Assembly: GCA_943789465.1 (NCBI GenBank) | Contig: CALSUF010000002.1 | Coordinates: 372,001 to 436,000, forward strand | From: an uncultured Flavobacteriaceae bacterium | GTDB taxonomy: Bacteria > Bacteroidota > Bacteroidia > Flavobacteriales > Flavobacteriaceae | Direction: 5' to 3' | Length of the DNA: 64,000 bases | Part shown: piece by piece, positions 1 through 8,184 of the stretch | How positions within the stretch are numbered: position 1 is the stretch's first letter | How the letters are laid out: each line of letters starts with the position of its first letter | Position numbers and translations under genes: made by a program | The notes under the pieces: generated by a model | Seen by the model: only the letters and a program-made list of their open reading frames with translations | The model's database searches: none | What the model was told of the DNA's origin: nothing

Positions 1-160
1 GTAAAAGAGCCTTTATACGTTCAGCTAAAAATACACCTCTTGGTTGTAAACCAATCAAAACGGTATTAGAAAAGTCGGTATGTTTTTCAATGAGTTGACA
101 AGCCAATCGATGTAGAATGATGTTTACTTCCTTATTGTTAAGTAAAACTTTTGGACTCAT
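1..160 (-). CDS. pyrR: PyrR bifunctional regulator / uracil phosphoribosyltransferase, N-terminal part (truncated by window edge)
   Basis: Only the first 53 residues are inside the window; the gene runs off the left edge on the minus strand. The ATG is at 158-160. The visible part starts MSPKVLLNNKEVNIILHRLA and contains LIGLQPRGVFLAER, which matches the N-terminus of PyrR, where the conserved QPRG segment follows the first beta strand of the phosphoribosyltransferase fold. PyrR in other bacteria responds to uridine nucleotides and often has weak uracil phosphoribosyltransferase activity; whether it attenuates pyr transcription here cannot be judged. A TACCTTTG element at 184-191 is a likely promoter. 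The catalytic PRPP loop lies outside the window, so the call rests on the N-terminal match alone. Confidence 0.8.
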   Translation of the reverse strand, partial: MSPKVLLNNKEVNIILHRLACQLIEKHTDFSNTVLIGLQPRGVFLAERIKALL

Positions 161-183
161 AGTTGTTCAACGTATTCGAAGCA

Positions 184-191
184 CAAAGGTA
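184..191 (-). promoter_or_regulatory. putative -7 promoter element (TACCTTTG) for pyrR
   Basis: On the minus strand this reads TACCTTTG, an exact match to the Bacteroidetes -7 consensus TAnnTTTG, 23 bases upstream of the pyrR ATG. I did not see a convincing -33 TTG partner. Confidence 0.45.
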
Positions 192-258
192 ATTAAAAAA
201 TTGAAACCACATTACTGCTTGTTCATATAATGATAGTGAAGCACAACAAAAAGAACCA

Positions 259-594
259 TTATTTAAGAAACGTGATACTGTAAGGATATTCAGGAGCTTG
301 TTGATTACTGGCTCTTATTGCGTTTTTAATAGGATACACAATCGATATTATTAAAATTACTATTAGACCAAAGATGCCTACTCCTACAAGAATTAAAGGA
401 ACACATACAAAACTATAAATCAAAAGGCTAAACTGGAAATTAAGAATCATTTTTCCATGGGTATCTAGGTCTTTTATTTTTTCTTTTTGGGTAAACCAAA
501 TTATGAGAGGAATTAAAATACTGCCAAATGCAAACACAAATGTTGCTAATTGAGAAAGATGCATAATTACAATGGTTTGATTGTCTTGTTTCAT
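259..594 (-). CDS. DUF4870-type small membrane protein
   Basis: A 111-residue protein with three hydrophobic stretches (about residues 15-35, 50-70 and 70-90), so an integral inner-membrane protein. The pattern of a short N-terminal helix with a HLSQL motif (residues 12-16), a glycine/isoleucine-rich first segment and NFQFSLLIYSF in the second matches the DUF4870 (Tic20-like) family common in Flavobacteriia. The family has no established function. It stands alone between pyrR and the exporter remnant, with about 100 bases of non-coding sequence upstream of pyrR and about 50 on its own 5' side. The assignment to DUF4870 is by recall of family pattern, not by a search. Confidence 0.7.
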   Translation of the reverse strand: MKQDNQTIVIMHLSQLATFVFAFGSILIPLIIWFTQKEKIKDLDTHGKMILNFQFSLLIYSFVCVPLILVGVGIFGLIVILIISIVYPIKNAIRASNQQAPEYPYSITFLK

Positions 595-644
595 CTGAAA
601 ATAGGTTTATCTATTTGACGCTAAATAAAGGTAATTGTTACACC

Positions 645-1447
645 TCAAGAAGTCAATTCTTTAAAAACAATAAGTGCTGCCATGACAATCATAAAGCGTG
701 CAAAGTTTGTTTTTAAGGTTGATTCACGAGTGTAACCAGAAATATAAGTCCCTGCAAAAATCCCTGTAATAGACAGAGACTGTAAAAAGCAATAAGAAAA
801 CTCCATTCCATTTTTAAGAAAGATAAATCGGTACTAAACCCAATAAGTGAATTAAATGTGATAATAATTAAAGAAGTTGCAACGGCTTGTTTGATTGTTA
901 ATCTTGCAAACAAAACCAATGCAGGTACAATAATAAATCCACCACCAGCTCCTACCAATCCGGTCAAAACACCTACTCCTAACCCTATAAAAATCAATAA
1001 ACCATAATTCTTTTTGGTGCTTGATTTTGTAACAGTTTTTGTACTAGGTTTTTTCATCATAAGAATAGATGATAACATTATAATACTGCTGAAAAACAAC
1101 ATTAACCCCATCTCTTTTGTGATGTCAAAAGATTCAAAAGATAGTAGAGTATCTGGAATGTTTGGGATTAAAAATCGCCGTGTTAGGGATACAGATACAA
1201 GCGCAGGCAGTGTAAATACAACGGCAGTTTTATATTCAATTAGTTTCTTTTTTATATTGATTAGTGTTCCAATAGCCGCCGAAGATCCAACCACAAACAT
1301 GGAATAACTAGTAGCTAAAACAGGATTTAATTTAAATAGATACACAAATATCGGAACTGCTAAAATAGAGCCACCCCCTCCAAAAAGACCAATCACAATC
1401 CCCGTTAAGAAGGCTCCAAAAAACCCGATACTTTCTAAATAGCTCAT
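645..1447 (-). pseudogene. TauE/SafE-family anion exporter gene with a one-base frameshift near its 3' end
   Basis: The uninterrupted frame (713-1447, 244 residues) has the TauE/SafE pattern: glycine-rich GLFGGGGSILAVP near residue 22 and its repeat GLVGAGGGFIIVPALV near residue 160, with about seven membrane segments. After WSFLIAFYS the frame runs into an atypical tail ending VTLVNQP. In the neighbouring frame the typical family C-terminus continues: SITGIFAGTYISGYTRES, then FARFMIVMAALIVFKELTS and a stop at 645-647. Adding one T to the T5 run (A5 on the plus strand at 784-788) would rejoin the two frames. Members export sulfite, sulfoacetate or other small anions. It is either a true recent mutation or a sequencing error in a homopolymer; the rest of the gene shows no decay. 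Confidence 0.8.
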
Positions 1448-1452
1448 GGGTG

Positions 1453-4350
1453 CTAATTTAATGCATTATACAGAACCTCAATAGGATGCAGGGCTGTTTT
1501 ATTTACTCCATCTTTTATTTGATGTCTGCAACTTGTACCAGAAGCAGATACAATTTCTTTTGATTTTAACCTTCTTAAAGAAGGAAATAAACGGTCCTCT
1601 CCTATTTGTTGACTCAAATTATAATGTTCTTTTTCATAACCAAATGATCCAGCCATTCCGCAACATCCAGAATCTATGGTTTCAACCTTAAAATTAGAGG
1701 GGATGCTTAAAATAGTTTCAGCATACGCATTAGAGGACAACGCTTTTTGATGGCAATGTCCGTGATAATAAACAGTTTCTGTTTTTGAGGTGAATTTTGA
1801 AACATCAATTTTATTAGCATTCATTTCGTTGGCCAGAAATTCCTCAATTGTAAATACGTTTTGAGCTAAATGCTCTGCACTTGATTTTAAGGTTACATCT
1901 ACAAGGTTAGGGTACTCATCTCTGAATCCTAAAATAGCAGAGGGCTCTATTCCCACCAAAGGAATGTCATTAGAAACCAAAGTACTAAAAGTGCTAACAT
2001 TCTCTGTTGCTATGGTTTTTGCTTCCTCTAAAAATCCTTTTGAAATGTAGGCTCGGGCACTTTCAGAGTGAGCAGGCATAAGTACTTTATACCCTAATTT
2101 ATTTAATAATAAAATTGTTTTTTTACCGATTTCCACATCAAAATGGTTGCTGTATTCATCACAAAACAAATAGACGCTTTTTGAATGATCTTCTTGTTGA
2201 ATACTCGAAAACCACTGTCGTAATGTTTGAAATTGTAAACTCGGAAGCGACCGATTTGGATGGACCCCTATAAGGGATTTAAACCAGGATCGAGTTCCTA
2301 TAAAATTATAAATTCCCGCAAACTTATGGGCAATCGCATTAATTTTAGCATTGTGAGCAATGAGTTTGCTTCGGAGTGGAACAGGGTTTGTTTTTTGATA
2401 CTGGTACAAAAACTCTGCTTTCAAACTTGCCATATCAACATTGGACGGGCATTCGGATTTACAAGCCTTGCAGGATACACACAGGTCCATCGCTTCTTTA
2501 ATTTCTGGGTGGTCAAATGGGTTTTCTTTAGTATTTTGAGTTAAAAATTCACGCAATACATTGGCTCGACCCCGTGTAGAATCTTTCTCATCCAATGTTG
2601 CTCTGTAACTTGGACACATGGTGCCTCCTGCAAAACTTAGTTTTCGACAATCTCCCGATCCATTACATTTTTCAACAGTATGTAAAATCCCACCTGTAGA
2701 TTCAAAATTATAGAGGGTGTCAACTTTTGAAATAGGGGTATCTGCTTCGTAGCGTAAAGCGGCATCCATTGGCACTGGATTCACAATTTTTCCTGGATTG
2801 AAAATAGAAGATGGATCCCAAGTTGATTTAATTCGTTTTAGAAGTTGATAATTGGCTTCTCCTAAAACTAACGGAATAAATTCCGATCGAACTCGACCAT
2901 CACCATGCTCACCGCTGAGCGCACCCTTAAAAGATTTCACCAATTTAGCAGAGGCCTCACTGATGGCACGAAACAGTTCTATATCCGTTGATGATTTTAA
3001 ATTTAATATCGGTCTTAAATGTAATTCCCCTGCCCCAGCATGTGCATAGTACACCGCCTTTTGATGATAGGATTTCATTAGTGCTGTAAAAGCTTCAATA
3101 TAAAGTGGTAAATCTTCCAAAGCCACAGCCGTATCTTCAATACACGCAACCGCTTTGGCATCACCAGGGATATTTGCTAACAGACCCAAACCTGCTTTTC
3201 TTAAGTCCCATATTTTATCGCAATCCTCTCCTTCAACTAATTTGTAAGCATAACCCAATTGAGACGTTTTAAGGTTGGTTTCCAAGGCTTTTGCTTGCTG
3301 TTTGGCTTCCTCTAAACTATCTCCTCTAAACTCCACCATAAGAATCGTTTCTGGATCGCCTTCCACAAAAAATCTATTTTTTTGCTGGGTGATGTTATCT
3401 TTAGTACAATCCAAAATAGTTTTATCCATCAGTTCACATGCTGATGGAGCCTGTTTCATAGCGACTAATGTGGCATGAAGGCTTTCGGTAATGGAATCAA
3501 AATGTGCGTTTAAAACCACTTGAAAGGGTTTTGGTAAGGGCACAATTTTAAGTTTTAACTCTGTAGTAAACGCCAAGGTTCCTTCTGATCCACACAGTAA
3601 TTTTGAGAAATTAAAATCTTCTGCAGATTCCTCAAATACATTTGTTTGCATCAAAGCATCCACAGCATATCCCGTATTTCGTCGTGTGATGGACGCTTTT
3701 GGATAGTCTGATTTGATGTGTTCCCGAATCATGGGATTATCAAGCTCTGAGTAAATATGCTTATATATGGTCGATTCTAAAGAAGTGCCTTTTGTTTTTA
3801 AATTAAATTCATCTTTGCTGAGAGATGAAAATTCCACATCGCTCCCATCACTCAAAATAGCTTTGACTGCTAAAGTATGGTCTCGTGTCGATCCATACTC
3901 GATGGAAGTGGAACCACAGGAATTATTTCCAACCATCCCACCCATCGTACAGCGATTGGCAGTCGATGTATTGGGGCCAAAAAAGAAACCATAGGGCTTT
4001 AAAAATACATTCAACTCATCCCTAACTACTCCAGGTTGCACACGAACCCATTGTTCTTGCGTATTGATTTCTAACATAGCATTCATATATTTAGACACAT
4101 CTACTACGATTCCATCGCCCACACATTGACCAGCTAAAGAGGTGCCTGCAGCACGCGGAATTATGGACAAGGCATTTGAATGTGCAAACTCAATCAAACA
4201 TTTAATATCCTCTGTTGTTTTTGGGATGGCCACCGCATAAGGCAGTTCCCTGTACACTGATGCATCTGTAGCATATAGGGTTTTTGCAAGATCACTGTCA
4301 TAAAGTTCTCCTGAAAGCTGTTGTTTTAAAGATGTGAGATGTGTTTGCAA
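1453..4350 (-). CDS. FAD-linked oxidase with C-terminal Fe-S/CCG domains (YdiJ / D-2-hydroxyacid dehydrogenase type)
   Basis: A 965-residue fusion of a GlcD-like flavin half and a GlcF-like iron-sulfur half. The N-terminal FAD-binding PCMH domain carries PRAAGTSLAGQCVGDGIVVD near residue 65 and GGMVGNNSCGS near 137. The FAD-oxidase C-terminal domain includes AHAGAGELHLRP and GEHGDGRVR. A cysteine cluster follows (CNGSGDCRK, then CVSCKACKSECPS), fitting a 4Fe-4S ferredoxin-like unit. Two CCG-type elements close the protein (YYHGHCHQKAL and DSGCCGMAGSFGYE). The closest characterised architecture is E. coli YdiJ (D-2-hydroxyglutarate dehydrogenase), but D-lactate or another D-2-hydroxyacid is possible. 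Electrons would go to a quinone or cytochrome. It follows the exporter gene with only 5 bases between, so the two may share an mRNA starting upstream of 4350. Confidence 0.85.
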   Translation of the reverse strand: MQTHLTSLKQQLSGELYDSDLAKTLYATDASVYRELPYAVAIPKTTEDIKCLIEFAHSNALSIIPRAAGTSLAGQCVGDGIVVDVSKYMNAMLEINTQEQWVRVQPGVVRDELNVFLKPYGFFFGPNTSTANRCTMGGMVGNNSCGSTSIEYGSTRDHTLAVKAILSDGSDVEFSSLSKDEFNLKTKGTSLESTIYKHIYSELDNPMIREHIKSDYPKASITRRNTGYAVDALMQTNVFEESAEDFNFSKLLCGSEGTLAFTTELKLKIVPLPKPFQVVLNAHFDSITESLHATLVAMKQAPSACELMDKTILDCTKDNITQQKNRFFVEGDPETILMVEFRGDSLEEAKQQAKALETNLKTSQLGYAYKLVEGEDCDKIWDLRKAGLGLLANIPGDAKAVACIEDTAVALEDLPLYIEAFTALMKSYHQKAVYYAHAGAGELHLRPILNLKSSTDIELFRAISEASAKLVKSFKGALSGEHGDGRVRSEFIPLVLGEANYQLLKRIKSTWDPSSIFNPGKIVNPVPMDAALRYEADTPISKVDTLYNFESTGGILHTVEKCNGSGDCRKLSFAGGTMCPSYRATLDEKDSTRGRANVLREFLTQNTKENPFDHPEIKEAMDLCVSCKACKSECPSNVDMASLKAEFLYQYQKTNPVPLRSKLIAHNAKINAIAHKFAGIYNFIGTRSWFKSLIGVHPNRSLPSLQFQTLRQWFSSIQQEDHSKSVYLFCDEYSNHFDVEIGKKTILLLNKLGYKVLMPAHSESARAYISKGFLEEAKTIATENVSTFSTLVSNDIPLVGIEPSAILGFRDEYPNLVDVTLKSSAEHLAQNVFTIEEFLANEMNANKIDVSKFTSKTETVYYHGHCHQKALSSNAYAETILSIPSNFKVETIDSGCCGMAGSFGYEKEHYNLSQQIGEDRLFPSLRRLKSKEIVSASGTSCRHQIKDGVNKTALHPIEVLYNALN

Positions 4351-4501
4351 TAAAAATAAATATAGAAAGTTTAAAGGTATGAAAAATGGATGGTTTACTA
4401 AAAACCGCGAAATATAAATATAATTTGAACGTTGTATAATAATTTATAGTTTATTGAAGTTAAATCAAATAATATCTTTACAACTTAACCAATTTACTTT
4501 T

Positions 4502-5161
4502 ATGAATCTTTGTTTGAGGCTGTTACTATTCCTAATTGGAATACAGCCTGCGTTGTATGCACAGTTAGATACCAACCAAGAAACGTTTCGAATCAAAGCC
4601 TTAGCCTTAGAACGCAACCCGTTATCTGAAAAATTTCCTTTGACTCTCTCACCTATTAAAGGATTGACCGATAAAGGATTTGAAATTACCATGGGCATCA
4701 AACCAATTGATGGGTTTGCAAAGAAAAAATATGGCATCACTCAAACTCGCGATGTAGTGGATCCTACTTGGGAAGTTAAACAACAGTTTAATGAAAATCG
4801 GAAAAATGTATCTAAGTATGATCGCGATTACTATTTAGGAGATATTAAAACTAAATCCAAATACATTCGTATTCTGTGTAGAGATCATGAGTATGAAGAT
4901 GGGGATCGTATTAAATTAATGCTCAACAAAGCTATTATTCATCCAAATATCACCCTTAGAAATTCAGCTTATATTATTGATATCGAGTTAAAAGAAGGGT
5001 TAAATACCATACAGTTTATCGCACTTAACGAAGGAAGTTCAAGCCCTAACACAGCCCAACTGAAAGTTTACAATGAAAGTGACAATCTTATTGGTTCTGG
5101 AGAATGGTTATTGACAACAGGTCATAAAGCGAGTTTGATTGTGTTAAGGGAGAGTTTTTAG
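4502..5161 (+). CDS. secreted protein of unknown function
   Basis: I do not recognise a named family. The ATG at 4502 gives 219 residues beginning MNLCLRLLLFLIGIQPALYA, a typical Sec signal peptide with a likely cleavage after YA (before QLD). An upstream TTG at 4454 would add 16 residues ahead of the signal and is less likely. The mature part is hydrophilic with a mid-region rich in charged residues (DYDRDYYLGDIK style) and a C-terminal half of alternating polar and hydrophobic residues (LRNSAYIIDIELKEGLNTIQ) suggesting a beta-sandwich. No cysteine-rich or catalytic motif is apparent. Its stop lies 2 bases from the end of the convergent Lrp gene. It probably belongs to a family of secreted proteins restricted to Flavobacteriia; role unknown. 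Confidence 0.7.
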   Translation: MNLCLRLLLFLIGIQPALYAQLDTNQETFRIKALALERNPLSEKFPLTLSPIKGLTDKGFEITMGIKPIDGFAKKKYGITQTRDVVDPTWEVKQQFNENRKNVSKYDRDYYLGDIKTKSKYIRILCRDHEYEDGDRIKLMLNKAIIHPNITLRNSAYIIDIELKEGLNTIQFIALNEGSSSPNTAQLKVYNESDNLIGSGEWLLTTGHKASLIVLRESF

Positions 5162-5163
5162 TT

Positions 5164-5640
5164 TTAAATCAAATGATCCAAGTTCACCTCATTTGTTGAT
5201 TTACTTTGAGACAGTGCCACGTAACTTTGTACGTTGCTTAAATCTGTTATAAGAGCGAGTTTGGTTAAGATAAATTGTTCGTAGTCTTCAATATCCACCA
5301 ACACTAATTTTAATAAGTAATCAAAATTTCCTGACACTCGGTGACACTCGACTACTTCGGAAAATCCGTCAATGGTTTTTACAAATTTTTCCAAATAACT
5401 CCGTGTATGGTTTTTAAGAGCAATTCCAGCAAAAACAGTCAGTTTTAGGCCCAGTTTTTTCGAGTCCAAAATGGCAGCATATTTACTGATAAACCCCCTT
5501 TTTTCTAGTTTTTTAATACGGTCAAAAACAGGCGTAGTCGTCATTCCTAAGAGGTCGGCAATGTTTTTTATGGTACGGTTACTGTTTTGTTGCAGCAGCC
5601 TGAGTATTTCAATATCGGTTTTGTTGAGCTTTTCAATCAT
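5164..5640 (-). CDS. Lrp/AsnC-family transcriptional regulator
   Basis: A 158-residue protein of standard Lrp/AsnC length. The N-terminus begins MIEKLNKTDIEILRLLQQNS, then a winged helix-turn-helix (TIKNIADLLGMTTTPVFDRI, residues 24-43), then KKLEKRGFISKYAAILD, the canonical Lrp linker. The C-terminal half is an alpha-beta RAM domain (VVECHRVSGNFDYLLKLVL near 98-115) that binds an amino acid effector and drives oligomerisation. It is transcribed divergently from the phenylalanine/tyrosine catabolic operon at 5832 with a shared 191-base spacer, so regulation of that operon in response to an aromatic amino acid is a reasonable inference, not a demonstrated fact. Confidence 0.9.
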   Translation of the reverse strand: MIEKLNKTDIEILRLLQQNSNRTIKNIADLLGMTTTPVFDRIKKLEKRGFISKYAAILDSKKLGLKLTVFAGIALKNHTRSYLEKFVKTIDGFSEVVECHRVSGNFDYLLKLVLVDIEDYEQFILTKLALITDLSNVQSYVALSQSKSTNEVNLDHLI

Positions 5641-5705
5641 CTAGAAAAAATATATATTAATGGTTTTGTAATTGTCCTTAAAAAGAATAAAACACTTTAT
5701 TAATG

Positions 5706-5713
5706 CAAAAATA
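5706..5713 (-). promoter_or_regulatory. putative -7 promoter element (TATTTTTG) for the Lrp gene
   Basis: Minus-strand TATTTTTG matches TAnnTTTG and lies 66 bases upstream of the Lrp start codon, inside the intergenic region shared with hmgA. No clear -33 TTG was seen. Confidence 0.4.
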
Positions 5714-5777
5714 CATATAAATATTCTTATTTAGAAAGTGTTTTAGTAATAAACAAATTAGTAACTGATATTATATT

Positions 5778-5785
5778 TAGCTTTG
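5778..5785 (+). promoter_or_regulatory. putative -7 promoter element (TAGCTTTG) for the aromatic catabolism operon
   Basis: TAGCTTTG matches the Bacteroidetes -7 consensus exactly and lies 46 bases before the hmgA ATG. The divergent Lrp promoter candidate is about 70 bases away, so one regulator-bound region could control both directions. Confidence 0.45.
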
Positions 5786-5831
5786 TTCTTATCAGTTGTT
5801 TAACTAGATGATTAAATTTTAACCTTATCAT

Positions 5832-6992
5832 ATGCCAAGATATCATACATTAGGAAAAATACCCGCTAAAAGACATACGGTCTTTAAAGACGAAAACGAT
5901 AATTTTTATTATGAAGAATTGTTTGGCACCATTGGGTTTGATGGCATGTCAACATTGATGTACCATACGCAACGTCCGACACAAGTCAAGGAAATTTTAA
6001 AATCTTATGACGTTGCCCCAAAAATAGCAGTGTCAAAAAACATGAAATCCTTGAAACTAGAAGGATTCAATGTGGCACCAACAAATGATTATTTAGAGAG
6101 TAGAACGTGTATTTTAATGAATAACGATTGCCAGATTAGTTTGGCGGCTCCTAAAGAATCATTGACAAGTTATTTTTATAAAAATACGGATTCTGATGAA
6201 GTATTATTTATCCATGAAGGATCAGGTAAATTGAGAACTCATCTAGGAAACATCGAATTCAAATATGGCGATTACATTGTGATTCCTAGAGGCATCATTT
6301 ATCAAATTGAATTTAACGATGCAAACAACCGTTTATTCATTGTCGAATCCAAGAGTCCTGTATATACTCCAAAGCGGTATCGAAATTGGTTTGGTCAGCA
6401 TGTAGAAGGTGCTCCGTATTGCGAAAGAGACCTCCACCCACCTACTGAGCTTGAAACATTTAACGAGACAGGCGATTTTATAATCAAAGTAAAAAAACAA
6501 GATACCATACACGAGTATGTGTATGCAGTGCACCCATTTAGCGTCGTTGGTTGGGACGGCTATAATTTTCCTTATAAATTTTCTATTCATGATTTTGAGC
6601 CTATCACCGGGATGATTCATCAACCCCCACCAATTCATCAAACATTTGAAACCAGCTCCTTTGTCATCTGTTCTTTTGTACCTCGATTGTATGATTACCA
6701 TTCAAATGCAGTACCAGCACCCTACAATCACTCTAATATAGATTCTGATGAAGTGCTCTATTATGTCGATGGTGACTTTATGAGTAGAAATGATATTAAT
6801 AAAGGCAGCGTGACTCTACACCCTGCTGGAATACCTCATGGACCCCACCCAGGAACCATGGAAAAAAGTATAGGAAAAAAAGAAACTTTTGAACTCGCTG
6901 TAATGGTAGACACCTTTAGTCCATTAATGGTGACGGAAGAAGCGATAAAATTAAATAACGAAGATTATTATAAATCTTGGATTACAGAATAA
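5832..6992 (+). CDS. hmgA: homogentisate 1,2-dioxygenase
   Basis: A 386-residue cupin enzyme that opens homogentisate to maleylacetoacetate with Fe(II) and O2. The N-terminus MPRYHTLGKIPAKRHTVFKD and the ELFGTIGFDGMSTLMYH segment are characteristic of the bacterial short form. The first cupin half carries DEVLFIHEGSG (about residues 126-136), and the C-terminal half holds the probable iron ligands: His300 (in YNHSN), Glu307 (in SDEVLYY) and His336 (in GIPHGPHPG). It is first in a five-gene operon, 22 bases ahead of the 4-hydroxyphenylpyruvate dioxygenase gene that supplies its substrate. The ligand assignments are by motif analogy with human HGD and have not been aligned computationally. Confidence 0.95.
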   Translation: MPRYHTLGKIPAKRHTVFKDENDNFYYEELFGTIGFDGMSTLMYHTQRPTQVKEILKSYDVAPKIAVSKNMKSLKLEGFNVAPTNDYLESRTCILMNNDCQISLAAPKESLTSYFYKNTDSDEVLFIHEGSGKLRTHLGNIEFKYGDYIVIPRGIIYQIEFNDANNRLFIVESKSPVYTPKRYRNWFGQHVEGAPYCERDLHPPTELETFNETGDFIIKVKKQDTIHEYVYAVHPFSVVGWDGYNFPYKFSIHDFEPITGMIHQPPPIHQTFETSSFVICSFVPRLYDYHSNAVPAPYNHSNIDSDEVLYYVDGDFMSRNDINKGSVTLHPAGIPHGPHPGTMEKSIGKKETFELAVMVDTFSPLMVTEEAIKLNNEDYYKSWITE

Positions 6993-7014
6993 AAAAATTA
7001 TAAAATTTACGGAA

Positions 7015-8172
7015 ATGAGTAAAATAGAAAATGTAGAATACGGATTGGAAAAAATATTTGAAGAAGCACAAGATTTTCTTCCGTTATTAGGAACTGATTA
7101 TGTAGAATTTATTGTAGGAAATGCAAAACAAGCAGCCCACTTTTATAAAACTGCTTTTGGATTTCAATCACATGCTTATAAAGGTTTAGAAACAGGATGT
7201 AAAGATTATGCATCATATGTTATAAAACAAGACAAAATAAGAATCGTATTGACCACTCCGCTTAATCAAGATTCGTGGATGAATGATCATTTATCCAAGC
7301 ATGGTGATGGTGTGAAAGTTGTTGCTTTGTGGGTTGATGACGCTAAAAAATCTTGGGAAGAAACGACCAAAAGAGGTGCAAAATCTTATATGGAACCAAC
7401 AATTGAAAAAGACGAACATGGCGAAATAGTGAGAGCTGGAATATATACTTATGGTGAAACCGTTCACATATTTGTAGAAAGGAAAAACTACACAGGAATA
7501 TTTTTACCAGGTTACGAAAAATGGAAATCAGAATACAATCCTGAACCTATGGGTCTTAAATTTATAGACCATATGGTAGGAAATGTTGGCTGGAATGAGA
7601 TGGATACCTGGGTGAAATATTATGAAGATGTTATGGGCTTTGTAAATTTTTTATCTTTTGATGATAAGCAAATCACAACAGAATACTCCGCTTTAATGAG
7701 TAAAGTAATGAGTAACGGAAACGGAAGAATTAAATTTCCAATTAACGAACCCGCAGAAGGAAAAAAGAAATCTCAAATTGAGGAATACTTAGACTTTTAC
7801 AATGGTCCAGGGGTGCAACATATTGCTGTTGCCTCAAATGACATCATTGATACAGTAGCAAAAATGAGAGCTAAAGGAGTCGAGTTTTTAAGCACACCAC
7901 CAGACGACTATTACAAATCTGTTCCAAAAAGACTTTCTGATCACAACCATGAATTAGCAGAAGATATTGAAAAATTAAAATCCCTTGGAATTATGATTGA
8001 CGCAGATGAAGAAGGATATTTATTACAAATATTTACCAAGCCTGTAGAAGACAGACCTACCTTGTTTTTTGAAATCATTCAAAGAATGGGTGCTAGAGGC
8101 TTTGGTGCTGGTAACTTCAAAGCACTATTTGAATCTATTGAAAGAGAACAAGAAAACAGAGGGACACTTTAA
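7015..8172 (+). CDS. hppD: 4-hydroxyphenylpyruvate dioxygenase
   Basis: A 385-residue vicinal-oxygen-chelate enzyme that converts 4-hydroxyphenylpyruvate to homogentisate. Two VOC-type repeats are visible: DYVEFIVGNAKQAAHFYKTA near residue 29 and FIDHMVGNVGWNEM near 183. The facial-triad iron ligands can be placed at His186 (FIDHM), His269 (VQHIAVASND) and Glu353 (LFFEIIQR), with the expected spacing. The C-terminal RGFGAGNFKALFESIEREQ is the family hallmark helix that closes the active site. Length agrees with characterised enzymes (about 350-390). It is the second gene of the operon, 12 bases ahead of the phenylalanine hydroxylase gene. Confidence 0.96.
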   Translation: MSKIENVEYGLEKIFEEAQDFLPLLGTDYVEFIVGNAKQAAHFYKTAFGFQSHAYKGLETGCKDYASYVIKQDKIRIVLTTPLNQDSWMNDHLSKHGDGVKVVALWVDDAKKSWEETTKRGAKSYMEPTIEKDEHGEIVRAGIYTYGETVHIFVERKNYTGIFLPGYEKWKSEYNPEPMGLKFIDHMVGNVGWNEMDTWVKYYEDVMGFVNFLSFDDKQITTEYSALMSKVMSNGNGRIKFPINEPAEGKKKSQIEEYLDFYNGPGVQHIAVASNDIIDTVAKMRAKGVEFLSTPPDDYYKSVPKRLSDHNHELAEDIEKLKSLGIMIDADEEGYLLQIFTKPVEDRPTLFFEIIQRMGARGFGAGNFKALFESIEREQENRGTL

Positions 8173-8184
8173 TAGTAGGTTATA

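Noticed and set aside
1014-1307. 97-codon plus-strand frame over the exporter gene
   Set aside because: Antisense to the TauE/SafE coding region, whose protein pattern is clear; no independent support.
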